Shown: one piece after another, positions 48,582-57,119 of the stretch
Layout: every line of letters begins with the position of its first letter
How positions within the stretch are numbered: position 1 is the first letter of the stretch
Assembly (NCBI RefSeq): GCF_902833045.1
Contig: NZ_CADFDU010000018.1
Span: 55,411-119,410, forward strand
Source of the DNA: Burkholderia sp. BCC0322
GTDB lineage: Bacteria; Pseudomonadota; Gammaproteobacteria; Burkholderiales; Burkholderiaceae
Direction of reading: 5' to 3'
Length of the DNA: 64,000 nucleotides
The notes under the pieces: model-generated
Seen by the model: the letters and a program-made list of their open reading frames with translations, nothing else
Told to the model about the DNA's origin: nothing
Database searches by the model: none
Translations under genes and position numbers: made by a program

Positions 48582-49208
48582 TTATTGCGCGCGCAGCCGG
48601 TAGCCGCGCTGCGCCTTGCTGATGTTGTCGGGAACGAGGCCCGGCAGCGCTTGCTGCAATTCGGCGGCGAGCGTTGCGAGCGCCGCTTCCGGGCCGTCGA
48701 TCAGTTCGAGTTCGATTTCGCTGATCGGTTCGCGGCGCGTTTCGTGTTCCGCCTGGACGACGATCTCGCCGAGGTCCACCGCGGCTTCGACGGTTGCGCC
48801 GCCGATTGCGATGCGCCACAGCGTACGCGAAAAATCCGTGCGGAACAGCGCGTGCAGCGCGCCCGCCGCGTCATTCAGCGCGGCGGCGGCTTCCGGCACG
48901 TCGCAGGCCGCGACGAGCGCGTCGATCTCGAGCGCGTCGCCGGCGACCGGCAGCTCCCATTCGTGGCGGCGATGCAGGCCGCCTTCCGCGCTGCCGACCG
49001 TCTTGAACGTCTGCAGCCAGCCCTGGGGCGCGCGGCGCACGCGCACCGCGCTCTTCGAGCGGGCCAGCGCGAGATCGGGCGTGTCGTAATAGACGTTCGC
49101 GAGCGTGATGTCGTGACCGGGTTCGCCGGTCAGCGTCTCGAAGAAGCGTCGCGCGGCGTCGGCCTGGCCGGCCGGCAGCGCGAGCTTGATTTCCTTTTCG
49201 ATCGCCAT
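48582..49208 (-). CDS. CYTH-domain protein (probable triphosphatase)
   Basis: 208 residues. The N-terminal ExExK signature (EKEIKL) and alternating charged beta-strands (VYYDTPDLALARSKSAVRVRR) mark a CYTH/triphosphate tunnel metalloenzyme. Bacterial members hydrolyse inorganic triphosphate or thiamine triphosphate; the shorter N-terminal-only form seen here lacks a CHAD domain. Its ATG overlaps the trpC stop (ATGA at 49208), so it is translated together with trpC. Confidence 0.88.
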   Translation of the reverse strand: MAIEKEIKLALPAGQADAARRFFETLTGEPGHDITLANVYYDTPDLALARSKSAVRVRRAPQGWLQTFKTVGSAEGGLHRRHEWELPVAGDALEIDALVAACDVPEAAAALNDAAGALHALFRTDFSRTLWRIAIGGATVEAAVDLGEIVVQAEHETRREPISEIELELIDGPEAALATLAAELQQALPGLVPDNISKAQRGYRLRAQ

Positions 49209-49993
49209 CAGAAGAACATCCGTGCGAGCTCTTCGCCCGGCTGGTCGGCGCGCATGAACGCTTCGCCGACGAGGAACGTGTTCACGTTCGCCGCACGCAT
49301 CGTGTCGACGTCGGTGCGCGACAGGATGCCCGATTCGGTCACGACGATCCGGTCGGCCGGAATCATGTCGAGCATGTCGAGCGTCGTCTGGATCGACGTC
49401 TCGAACGTGCGCAGGTTGCGGTTGTTGATGCCGAGCAGAGGCGTCTTGAGCGTCAGCGCCTGTTCCATCTCGTTACGGTCGTGTACTTCGACCAGCACCG
49501 CGAGACCGAGCGAGTGCGCATACGCTTCGAGATCCTGCATCAGCGGAGTGTCGAGCGCGGCGGCGATCAGCAGGATCGCGTCGGCGCCCATCGCGCGTGC
49601 TTCGATGATCTGGTACGCGTCGACGATGAAGTCCTTGCGCAGCACCGGCAGCGTGCAGGCCGCGCGCGCTTCCTCGAGATAGCGGACGCTGCCCTGGAAG
49701 AACTGCTCGTCGGTCAGCACCGACAGGCACGCGGCGCCATGCTCCGCATACGAACGCGCGATGTCGGCCGGCACGAAATGCTCGCGCAGCACGCCTTTCG
49801 ACGGGCTGGCCTTCTTGATTTCGGAAATCACGGCCGCGTGGCCGGCCGCGTGCTTTGCGCGCAGTGCGCCGACGAAGTCGCGCAGGTCGCGTGCGGATGC
49901 GTCCAGTTTCAGTGCCTCGAGTGGTGCGCTGCGCATGGCCGCCGCGACTTCTTCGCGCTTGACGGCGATGATTCGGTCGAGAATGTCGCTCAT
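49208..49993 (-). CDS. trpC: Indole-3-glycerol-phosphate synthase
   Basis: 261 residues. Beta-barrel enzyme with [40 protein letters not shown] and [12 protein letters not shown]. Closes the indole ring from carboxyphenylamino-deoxyribulose phosphate. Monofunctional: no TrpF fusion. Start at 49993, 29 bases after the trpD stop. Confidence 0.98.
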   Translation of the reverse strand: MSDILDRIIAVKREEVAAAMRSAPLEALKLDASARDLRDFVGALRAKHAAGHAAVISEIKKASPSKGVLREHFVPADIARSYAEHGAACLSVLTDEQFFQGSVRYLEEARAACTLPVLRKDFIVDAYQIIEARAMGADAILLIAAALDTPLMQDLEAYAHSLGLAVLVEVHDRNEMEQALTLKTPLLGINNRNLRTFETSIQTTLDMLDMIPADRIVVTESGILSRTDVDTMRAANVNTFLVGEAFMRADQPGEELARMFF

Positions 49994-50022
49994 GTGGATT
50001 CCTGCTTGATTCGTAAGGGGAG

Positions 50023-51054
50023 TCAGCGCTTGAACTGCTGCGTGAAGCGCACGAGTTCGTCGACTTTCGCGCGGGCCTTGCCGCTTGCGATCGCTTCGCG
50101 GGCGAGCTGGATGCCGTCCGCGATCGACTCGGCGACGTTCGCCGCATAGAGCGCGGTGCCGGCGTTCAGCGTGACGATCTCGCGTGCGACACCCGGCTGG
50201 TTGTCCAGCGCGCCGAGCAGCATCGTGCGCGATTCGTCGGCATTTTCCACCTTCAGCGTGCGGTTCGACACCATCTGCAGGCCGAAGTCTTCCGGATGGA
50301 TTTCGTATTCGTGCACCTTGCCGTCGCGCAGTTCGCCGACGAGCGTTGCCGCGCCGAGCGATACCTCGTCCATCCCGTCCTTGCCGTACACGACGAGCAC
50401 GTGCTGCGCGCCCAGACGCTGCATCACGCGCACCTGGATGCCGACGAGGTCGGGGTGGAACACGCCCATCAGCTGGTTCGGCGCGCCGGCCGGATTGGTC
50501 AGCGGGCCGAGGATGTTGAAGATCGTGCGCACGCCGAGCTCGCGGCGCACGGCCGCGATGTTCTTCATCGCCGGGTGATGGTTCGGCGCGAACATGAAGC
50601 CCATGCCCGTTTCGGCGATCGACGCGGCAACCTGGTCGGACTGCAGGTCGATGTTCACGCCGAGCGCCTCGAGCACGTCGGCGCTGCCGGACTTGCTCGA
50701 TACGCCGCGGTTGCCGTGCTTCGCAACCTTCGCGCCGGCCGCGGCCGTGACGAACATCGACGCGGTCGAGATGTTGAACGTGTGCGAGCCGTCGCCGCCG
50801 GTGCCGACGATGTCGACGAAGTTCGAGTTGTCCTGCACCTCGACGTGATTCGCGAATTCGCGCATCACGGTCGCGGCGGCGGCGATCTCGCCGATCGTCT
50901 CCTTCTTCACACGCAGCCCGGTGATGATCGCGGCCGCCATCACGGGCGACATGTCGCCGCGCATGATGAGCCGCATCAGGTGCAGCATTTCGTCGTGGAA
51001 GATTTCGCGGTGTTCGATCGTGCGCTGCAGCGCTTCCTGCGGGGTAATCGTCAT
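50023..51054 (-). CDS. trpD: Anthranilate phosphoribosyltransferase
   Basis: 343 residues, standard length and unfused. PRPP loop [17 protein letters not shown], the [19 protein letters not shown] anthranilate site and the second metal site DEVSLGA are all present. Transfers phosphoribosyl to anthranilate. Lies 13 bases after trpG. Confidence 0.98.
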   Translation of the reverse strand: MTITPQEALQRTIEHREIFHDEMLHLMRLIMRGDMSPVMAAAIITGLRVKKETIGEIAAAATVMREFANHVEVQDNSNFVDIVGTGGDGSHTFNISTASMFVTAAAGAKVAKHGNRGVSSKSGSADVLEALGVNIDLQSDQVAASIAETGMGFMFAPNHHPAMKNIAAVRRELGVRTIFNILGPLTNPAGAPNQLMGVFHPDLVGIQVRVMQRLGAQHVLVVYGKDGMDEVSLGAATLVGELRDGKVHEYEIHPEDFGLQMVSNRTLKVENADESRTMLLGALDNQPGVAREIVTLNAGTALYAANVAESIADGIQLAREAIASGKARAKVDELVRFTQQFKR

Positions 51055-51067
51055 CGTGAGTCTCCCG

Positions 51068-51655
51068 TCAGGCGGCCGCGGCCGCGGCGCGTGCCTGTTT
51101 CAGGAAATTCTCGAGCAGCGCGTGGCCATGCTCGGACAGGATCGATTCCGGGTGGAACTGCACGCCTTCGATCGGCAGCGTCTTGTGGCGCACGCCCATG
51201 ATTTCGCCGTCGTCGGTCCAGGCGGACACTTCGAGGCAGTCGGGCAGCGATTCGTGCTCGATCGCGAGCGAGTGATAGCGCGTGACGTCGAAGTGCTTCG
51301 GCAGGTCGGCGAATACGCCGCGGCAGTCGGTTTCGATCTTGCTCACCTTGCCGTGCATGATGGTCTTCGCGCGCACGACGCGGCCGCCGAAGGCCTCGCC
51401 GATCGCCTGATGGCCGAGGCAGACGCCGAGGATCGGCTTCTTGCCCGCGAATTCCTTCAGTACGTCGAGCGTGATGCCCGCGTGCTGCGGGTTGCTCGGG
51501 CCGGGCGACAGGCAGATTGCGTCGGGATTCAGGCTCGCGATTTCGTCGAGCGTGATTTCGTCGTTGCGGTAGGTGCGCACGTCCTCGCCGAGTTCGCCGA
51601 AGTACTGGACCAGGTTGTAGGTAAACGAGTCGTAGTTGTCGATCATGAGCAGCAT
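51068..51655 (-). CDS. trpG: Anthranilate synthase glutamine amidotransferase subunit
   Basis: 195 residues. Class I amidotransferase triad: Cys79 in [16 protein letters not shown], and His/Glu in [11 protein letters not shown]. Supplies ammonia to TrpE; in many proteobacteria it also serves p-aminobenzoate synthesis (PabA). Separate from trpD here, unlike the E. coli fusion. Lies 13 bases after trpE. Confidence 0.97.
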   Translation of the reverse strand: MLLMIDNYDSFTYNLVQYFGELGEDVRTYRNDEITLDEIASLNPDAICLSPGPSNPQHAGITLDVLKEFAGKKPILGVCLGHQAIGEAFGGRVVRAKTIMHGKVSKIETDCRGVFADLPKHFDVTRYHSLAIEHESLPDCLEVSAWTDDGEIMGVRHKTLPIEGVQFHPESILSEHGHALLENFLKQARAAAAAA

Positions 51656-51668
51656 GGTCAGTCTCCGG

Positions 51669-53162
51669 TCAGAAGTCGCTATCGAGGCCGTCCTGGACCT
51701 GTTCGGCCGCGCGCAGCACCGCGCGCGCCTTGTTTTCGGTCTCTTGCCATTCGGATTCGGGCACCGAATCCGCGACGACGCCCGCCGCCGCTTGCACGTA
51801 CAGGTTGCCGTTGTGGATCAGGCCCGTGCGGATCGCGATCGCGAGATCCATCTCGCCCGAGAACGACAGGTAGCCGACCGCGCCACCGTACAACCCGCGC
51901 TTGACCGGCTCGAGTTCGTCGATCAGTTCCATCGCACGTACCTTCGGCGCGCCGGACAGCGTGCCGGCCGGGAAGGTCGCGCGCAGCACGTCGTAGTTCG
52001 TCATGCAGGGCTTGAGCTTGCCTTCGACCGAGCTGACGATGTGCTGCACGTGCGAGTACTTCTCGATGACCATCTGGTCGGTCACGTGCACCGAGCCGAT
52101 TTCCGCGATGCGGCCGACGTCGTTGCGCGCGAGGTCGATCAGCATCACGTGCTCGGCGATCTCCTTCGGATCGTTGAGCAGTTCGGTCGCGAGTTCCGCG
52201 TCGCGCTCGGGCGTGTTGCCGCGCGGGCGCGTGCCGGCGAGCGGGCGGATCGTGACGATCTGGTCGTCGCCGCGCTTTTCCTGGCGCACGAGGATTTCCG
52301 GCGATGCGCCGACCACGTGGAAATCGCCGAAGTTGTAGTAGTACATGTACGGCGACGGGTTCAGCGAACGCAGCGCGCGATACAGCGACAGCGGATTGTC
52401 GCGGTACGGTTTCGTCAAACGCTGGCCGACCTGGATCTGCATCAGCTCGCCGGCCGCGATGTATTCCTTCGCCTGGCGCACGGCGACCAGATAGTCGTCC
52501 TTCTTGAACTCGCGGAACGTCTCGGTGCGCACGCTCGCCGACGTGACGGGCGGCTGCACGGTCGTGCGCAGGCGCTGCTTCAGTTCGCGCAGGCGCTGTT
52601 TCGCCTTCGTATAGGCTTCGGCCTGGCTCGGGTCCGTGTAGATGATCAGGTACAGCTTGCCGGCGAGGTTGTCGATCACCGCGACTTCCTCGGTCAGCAG
52701 CAACTGGATGTCGGGCAGGCCGAGATCGTCGCGCGGCGCGGTGTTCGCGAGCTTCTTCTCGATGTAGCGCACCGCGTCGTAGCCGAAATAGCCGGCGAGA
52801 CCGCCGCAGAAGCGCGGCAGGCCCGGGCGCTGCGCCACCTTGAAGCGCGCCTGGAACGATTCGATGAACTGGAACGGGTCGCCTTCATGCGTCTCGACGA
52901 CCTGGCCGTCGCGCACGACTTCCGACACGCCGTTGCGGGTACGCACGAGTGTACGGGCGGGCAGGCCGATGAACGAATAGCGGCCGAAGCGTTCGCCGCC
53001 GACCACCGATTCGAGCAGGAACGAGTTGGCGCCCGAGCGTTCGGGCTGGGCCAGCTTCAGGTAGAGGGACAGCGGCGTTTCGAGATCGGCGAGGGCTTCC
53101 GCGATCAGCGGAATGCGGTTGTAGCCTTCGTTCGCGAGCGATTGAAATTCGAGTTCGGTCAT
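51669..53162 (-). CDS. trpE: Anthranilate synthase component I
   Basis: 497 residues from the ATG at 53162 ([15 protein letters not shown]). The Trp feedback site is present as LLES...RYSFIG (residues about 41-57) and the catalytic C-terminal part has [21 protein letters not shown] and [17 protein letters not shown]. Makes anthranilate from chorismate with TrpG. A 340-base leader upstream carries a Trp-rich peptide and a terminator, indicating attenuation. Confidence 0.98.
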   Translation of the reverse strand: MTELEFQSLANEGYNRIPLIAEALADLETPLSLYLKLAQPERSGANSFLLESVVGGERFGRYSFIGLPARTLVRTRNGVSEVVRDGQVVETHEGDPFQFIESFQARFKVAQRPGLPRFCGGLAGYFGYDAVRYIEKKLANTAPRDDLGLPDIQLLLTEEVAVIDNLAGKLYLIIYTDPSQAEAYTKAKQRLRELKQRLRTTVQPPVTSASVRTETFREFKKDDYLVAVRQAKEYIAAGELMQIQVGQRLTKPYRDNPLSLYRALRSLNPSPYMYYYNFGDFHVVGASPEILVRQEKRGDDQIVTIRPLAGTRPRGNTPERDAELATELLNDPKEIAEHVMLIDLARNDVGRIAEIGSVHVTDQMVIEKYSHVQHIVSSVEGKLKPCMTNYDVLRATFPAGTLSGAPKVRAMELIDELEPVKRGLYGGAVGYLSFSGEMDLAIAIRTGLIHNGNLYVQAAAGVVADSVPESEWQETENKARAVLRAAEQVQDGLDSDF

Positions 53163-53381
53163 GTTCCGGTCCTGTTCGGGACGAGCGGCGCGGGCGCCAG
53201 GGATCACTTGACGCTGCGCGGGTTGCCGTCGGCGAAAGGGCGGTCGATCGAGAAGTGCCTGTTGCCGGCCGGCACTCCGGGCGTGAACGTCGCGAGCCTG
53301 CGGCCGAGCCTGAACGCAAGCGTTCGGACGCGGTAGAACTCGAGGTGGTGCGACGATCGGCGCGCGGATGCGCAGCGAGAT

Positions 53382-53411
53382 AAAAAACGGCGCTGAAGAC
53401 GTACTTCAGCG
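53382..53411 (-). terminator. trp attenuator terminator hairpin
   Basis: On the minus strand CGCTGAAG-TACGT-CTTCAGCG (53411-53391), two C, then TTTTTT (53387-53382). It lies 17 bases after the stop of the Trp-rich leader peptide and 220 bases before trpE. A smaller hairpin ACCTC/GAGGT (53413-53428) sits between the peptide and this one. I could not settle the antiterminator pairing by eye. Confidence 0.8.
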
Positions 53412-53427
53412 TACCTCATCGAAGAGG

Positions 53428-53502
53428 TTAGCGCGACCAGCGACGCCAGGGCCAGGCTCCCCGGTCGATGCTGCTCAGACTCCGTTTTTTATTCAGAAAC
53501 AT
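53428..53502 (-). CDS. trpL: trp operon leader peptide TrpL
   Basis: A 24-codon frame, ATG 53502 to TAA 53428. Residues 17-22 are W-P-W-R-R-W: three of the six codons are TGG, far above chance in any short frame. An intrinsic terminator follows 17 bases later and trpE beyond it, the layout of a ribosome-stalling attenuator. No good Shine-Dalgarno precedes the ATG, which is the main weakness. The gph stop is only 17 bases upstream, so the transcript must start inside or before gph. Confidence 0.8.
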   Translation of the reverse strand: MFLNKKRSLSSIDRGAWPWRRWSR

Positions 53503-53519
53503 GCAGATGGAAGAAATAA

Positions 53520-54284
53520 TCAGAGGGTTGGCCGGCCGGCGTTGTGCGCGGAGATCGCGCGAGCTGCGACCAGCAACGAATCGACTATACCATCCGAATT
53601 TATCGTTTGTATAGCTTTGCCATGGTTGTAGCCGTACGGCACCGTCAGCGTCGCCATCCCGGCCGCGCGGCCTGCCAGCGCATCGTTTTCCGAGTCGCCG
53701 ATCGCGACTGCCGCATCCGGTGCGACGCCGAGCGCGTTGCAGGCCGTCAGCATCGGCAGCGGATCGGGTTTCTTGCGCGCGACGCTGTCGCCACCGAGCA
53801 CGATGCCGAAGCAATCGGCCAGCCCGTACTGCTCGAGCAGCTCGACCGCGAAGCGGTGCGGCTTGTTCGTCACGCATGCGAGCCGGATGCCGGCCGCGCG
53901 CAGCGCGTCGAGACCGGCGGCCACGTCCGGATAGAGACGCGTGTGGCGGCCGTTGATCTTCGCGTACTCGGTCTGGTAGATCGCCAGCGCGTCGTCGAAG
54001 CGCGCGTGCGCTTCGTCGGCCGGCAAGCGCGGTTTCAGCACGCTCTGGATCAGGTGTTCGGAGCCCTTGCCGACATAGCCGATCACCTCGTCGCGCGACG
54101 TGGCCGGTGCGCCGAGCCGCGCGAGCATCCCGTTCAGGCCGGCCGTGAAATCGTCGGCCGTATCGACCATGGTGCCGTCGAGATCGATCAGCGCCGCATC
54201 GATGCGCGGCGCGGCGAAGCGGATCGGGGCAGCTTCCGTTGCGGCCCGGGCCGGCGCATGGCCGGCGAGCGACGATTCGGCCAC
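53520..54284 (-). CDS. gph: Phosphoglycolate phosphatase
   Basis: 254 residues. HAD motifs: LIDLDGTMVDTADDF (nucleophile Asp), VTNKPHRF, KKPDPLPML and IGDSENDALAGRAAGM. About 28 residues precede the usual start of the fold; the ATG at 54284 is 4 bases from the rpe stop, so this start fits the operon. Clears 2-phosphoglycolate from DNA repair. Near the 3' end, codons such as ATA-CAA-ACG-ATA-AAT are out of keeping with the rest of the gene. Order rpe-gph-trpE is shared by many beta-proteobacteria. Confidence 0.94.
   Translation of the reverse strand: MAESSLAGHAPARAATEAAPIRFAAPRIDAALIDLDGTMVDTADDFTAGLNGMLARLGAPATSRDEVIGYVGKGSEHLIQSVLKPRLPADEAHARFDDALAIYQTEYAKINGRHTRLYPDVAAGLDALRAAGIRLACVTNKPHRFAVELLEQYGLADCFGIVLGGDSVARKKPDPLPMLTACNALGVAPDAAVAIGDSENDALAGRAAGMATLTVPYGYNHGKAIQTINSDGIVDSLLVAARAISAHNAGRPTL
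53584..53612 (-). promoter_or_regulatory. Candidate trp promoter inside the 3' end of gph
   Basis: On the minus strand a TATAGT box (53589-53584) with ATACAA at 17-base spacing (53612-53607), in an A/T-rich patch of gph that uses rare ATA codons. Start near 53577 would give a leader of about 75 bases before trpL. The -35 match is weak. Confidence 0.4.
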
Positions 54285-54288
54285 GGCG

Positions 54289-54975
54289 TCAGCTCCGCTC
54301 GACGGTAGCGAGCGCGGCGCGCATCTCGTCGATCACCTTGCGGTAGTCCGGCTTGCCGAAGATCGCCGAACCCGCGACGAACGTGTCGGCACCAGCCGCC
54401 GCGATTTCCGCGATGTTGTCGGTCTTCACGCCGCCGTCGACTTCGAGCAGGATCTCGCGGCCGGTGCGCTCGGTGTACGCGTCGATGCGTGCGCGTGCTT
54501 CGCGCAGCTTGTTCAGCGTTTCAGGAATGAACGACTGGCCGCCGAAGCCCGGGTTGACGGACATCAGCAGCACGAAGTCGAGGCGATCCATCACGTGGTC
54601 GAGGTAATTCAGCGGCGTGGCCGGGTTGAACACGAGGCCGGCCTTGCAGCCGTGGTCGCGGATCAGCGACAGCGTGCGGTCGATGTGATCGGAGCCTTCC
54701 GGGTGGAAGCTGATCAGGTTTGCACCGGCTTTCGCAAAATCGGGCACGATCCGGTCGACCGGGCGCACCATCAGGTGCACGTCGATCGGTACCTGTACGT
54801 GCGGGCGGATCGCTTCGCACACGAGCGGGCCGATGGTCAGGTTCGGCACGTAATGGTTGTCCATCACGTCGAAGTGGATCCAGTCGGCGCCGGCGGCGAC
54901 CACGTTGCGGACTTCTTCGCCGAGCCGTGCGAAATCGGCCGACAGGATGCTGGGAGCGATGCGGAATTGGGTCAT
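54289..54975 (-). CDS. rpe: Ribulose-phosphate 3-epimerase
   Basis: 228 residues. [31 protein letters not shown] (metal His/Asp), [13 protein letters not shown] and EVDGGV are the family signatures. Interconverts ribulose-5-phosphate and xylulose-5-phosphate in the pentose phosphate pathway. First gene of the minus-strand run; its promoter must lie in the 178-base gap to apaG. Confidence 0.97.
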   Translation of the reverse strand: MTQFRIAPSILSADFARLGEEVRNVVAAGADWIHFDVMDNHYVPNLTIGPLVCEAIRPHVQVPIDVHLMVRPVDRIVPDFAKAGANLISFHPEGSDHIDRTLSLIRDHGCKAGLVFNPATPLNYLDHVMDRLDFVLLMSVNPGFGGQSFIPETLNKLREARARIDAYTERTGREILLEVDGGVKTDNIAEIAAAGADTFVAGSAIFGKPDYRKVIDEMRAALATVERS

Positions 54976-55153
54976 GGCAGGGGAGCGGGGACGTTGCGGC
55001 GCAAAACCGTCATTCTACCGTCCGGCGACCCGGTGCGCGGCGGCGGGCCGTGCGGTCGAGGCCCGATTGCGCATAGAATGCCGAACCAATGCGGCGCGCC
55101 CGCGGCCCCGTTGCCCATGCAGGCGCGGGCAGTCATCTTCCAGCGGAAACACC

Positions 55154-55528
55154 ATGAGTCAGTATCAGTTCACCGTTTCGGTGAAAACCAGCTACTTGCC
55201 GGAACAATCCGACCCCGATCGCCGTCAATACGCATTCGCGTACACGCTGACGATCCGCAACACGGGGCAGGTCGCGGCGCAGTTGATCGCACGGCACTGG
55301 ATCATCACGGACAGCGAGAACCACGTGCAGGAAGTGAAGGGGCTTGGTGTCGTCGGGCACCAGCCGCTGCTGCAGCCGGGCGAACACTTCGAGTACACGA
55401 GCTGGGCCGTGATCGCGACGCCGGTCGGCACGATGCGGGGCGCGTACTTCTGCGTGGCGGAGGACGGCGAGCGTTTCGAGGCGCCGGTCGACGAGTTCGC
55501 GCTGCACATGCCGCGCACGCTGCATTGA
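55154..55528 (+). CDS. apaG: ApaG (DUF525) protein
   Basis: 124 residues. Beta-sandwich with YTLTIRNTGQVAAQLIARHWIITD and VGHQPLLQPGEHFEYTS, typical of ApaG/CorD. Linked in enterobacteria to Co2+ resistance and Mg2+ efflux, and similar to the F-box ApaG domain; molecular function unclear. It is divergent from rpe; no ksgA or apaH beside it, unlike E. coli. Confidence 0.95.
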   Translation: MSQYQFTVSVKTSYLPEQSDPDRRQYAFAYTLTIRNTGQVAAQLIARHWIITDSENHVQEVKGLGVVGHQPLLQPGEHFEYTSWAVIATPVGTMRGAYFCVAEDGERFEAPVDEFALHMPRTLH

Positions 55529-55550
55529 GCGTGCCGGGCGCGTCAGTGCG

Positions 55551-55694
55551 TCAGCGCGGCTGGCGGTCGTTGTTGCGGGCGTGCTTCTTTCTGCCCGACG
55601 ACGTCCACACGACGATGAAGATCAGCAGGGCAAGCGCTACGAAGGCTTCGAGCGCGAAGATGAGCATCGGATATTGGTCGAGAAAATCTGACAT
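55551..55694 (-). CDS. Unnamed 47-residue single-helix membrane protein
   Basis: 47 codons, ATG at 55694. Short acidic N terminus, one membrane helix (about residues 10-31, FALEAFVALALLIFIVVW), then a strongly basic tail (GRKKHARNNDRQPR), so N-out/C-in or peripheral basic anchor. No family recognised. The start codon overlaps the mltA ATG on the opposite strand (CATG), so both genes share the same few bases. Base use is coding-like, supporting a real gene, but it may be a chance frame. Confidence 0.55.
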   Translation of the reverse strand: MSDFLDQYPMLIFALEAFVALALLIFIVVWTSSGRKKHARNNDRQPR

Positions 55695-56847
55695 GGCGGT
55701 TTCCATCAAGAACGGACATTGTATTGGGTTTGGGCCTCGGGTGGCCGGGTGGGTGGCGGCTGCTGCGGCGGCGGCGCTGCTTGCGGCGTGCGGTGGCGCG
55801 CCGACGCGGACTTCATCGCTGAAGCCACCGACCGGCGCGGCGGTCGTGCCGGGTCAGGTCGCCGCGAAGCGGCTCACGCCGGTCGCGTGGCAGCAGGTGC
55901 CGGGCTGGCAGGACGATTCGCTGATCGGCGCGACGGCCGCGCTGCGGCAGAACTGCGTTCGGCTCGCGCGCCAGCCGGCCTGGCAGCGTGCTTGCGCGGC
56001 TGCCGACCGGCTCGACGAGCTCGACGTCAGCAGCGCACGTACGTTCTTCGAAACGTATTTCACGCCGTTCCAGCTTGCGAATACCGACGGGACGCTCGAC
56101 GGGCTCGTGACCGGCTACTACGAGCCGCTGCTGCACGGTTCGCGTGTGCGTCGCGGCCCGTATCAGTACGCGCTCTATCGCTGGCCAGCTGGTTATCGGG
56201 CGGGCGCCGCGCTGCCGGCACGTGCGCAACTCGAACGCGCAGGCATCCTGAACGGCAACGAACTCGTGTGGGTCGACGACCCGATCGAAGCGTTCTTCCT
56301 GCAGGTGCAGGGCTCGGGGCGCGTGCTGCTCGACGACGGTTCGGTGATGCGGGTCGGCTTCGGCGGCACCAACAACCAGCCATATCGCTCGATCGGCAAG
56401 TGGCTGCTCGATCGCGGCGAGCTGACGCCCGCTCAGGCGACGATGCAGGGCATCAAGGCGTGGGCGAAGGCGAATCCGAACCGGGTTGACGCGTTGCTCG
56501 ACACGAATCCGCGGTTCGTGTTCTTCCGCGACATGCCGACCAAGGAAGATGCACCGCACGGCGGCGCGGACGGCCCGATCGGCGCGCTGGGCGTGCCGCT
56601 GACGCCGGAGCGCTCGATCGCCGTCGATCCGTCGTCGATCCCGCTCGGCACACCGGTGTTCCTGCAGACCACGCGCCCGCTGACGAATACGCCGATGAAC
56701 CGGCTCGTGTTTGCGCAGGATACGGGCTCAGCAATCAAGGGGGGCGTGCGGGCCGACTATTTCTGGGGGCTCGGTGACGACGCAGGCGATCAGGCCGGGC
56801 GGATGAAGCAGGTCGGCCGGATGTGGCTGCTGTTCCCGAATTCGTGA
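55693..56847 (+). CDS. mltA: Membrane-bound lytic murein transglycosylase A
   Basis: 384 residues from the ATG at 55693. A lipoprotein signal ends LLAAC (Cys33). MltA barrel domain (VTGYYEPLLHGSRVRRGPY, AFFLQVQGSGRVLL) and C-terminal 3D domain with the catalytic Asp in AQDTGSAIKG and ADYFWG. Cleaves the glycan strand forming 1,6-anhydro-muropeptides, at the outer membrane. The signal before Cys is 32 residues, long but acceptable; a shorter start is possible. Confidence 0.93.
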   Translation: MAVSIKNGHCIGFGPRVAGWVAAAAAAALLAACGGAPTRTSSLKPPTGAAVVPGQVAAKRLTPVAWQQVPGWQDDSLIGATAALRQNCVRLARQPAWQRACAAADRLDELDVSSARTFFETYFTPFQLANTDGTLDGLVTGYYEPLLHGSRVRRGPYQYALYRWPAGYRAGAALPARAQLERAGILNGNELVWVDDPIEAFFLQVQGSGRVLLDDGSVMRVGFGGTNNQPYRSIGKWLLDRGELTPAQATMQGIKAWAKANPNRVDALLDTNPRFVFFRDMPTKEDAPHGGADGPIGALGVPLTPERSIAVDPSSIPLGTPVFLQTTRPLTNTPMNRLVFAQDTGSAIKGGVRADYFWGLGDDAGDQAGRMKQVGRMWLLFPNS

Positions 56848-57030
56848 TGTGAGGCGGCGCGGGTGGCCGGGTGCGCTCGGGTCGCCGCCGATACATTGGA
56901 CGCGGCATTCGTGGGCGCGGCGGTGTGCGAGGGGCGCGTCGCCCTGATCGTGAGGGTGCCCGTGCGGTGTCAGTATTCGTGATGCGCGCGTGCGCGTGTT
57001 GCGTCGGCGGGTGCCCAACGGCGTCCCGGA

Positions 57031-57072
57031 ATGAAACAGCCCGATCGGCCAACGCCGATCGGGCTGTTTCAT
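57031..57072. terminator. Very strong hairpin between mltA and paaK
   Basis: A 19-pair stem with a CAAC loop (57050-57053); inner arms CCCGATCGGC / GCCGATCGGG. It separates convergent mltA and paaK and probably ends both. The remaining 56848-57119 gap shows nothing else. Confidence 0.85.
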
Positions 57073-57119
57073 TTGCAGCTACGGATTCACCGCGCGTAAA
57101 TAACGCGCCGCGATTGCCG

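Noticed and set aside
53204-53419. 71-codon minus-strand frame in the trpE leader as an alternative leader gene
   Set aside because: It runs through the terminator hairpin and contains no tryptophan; the 24-codon frame at 53428-53502 explains the region better.
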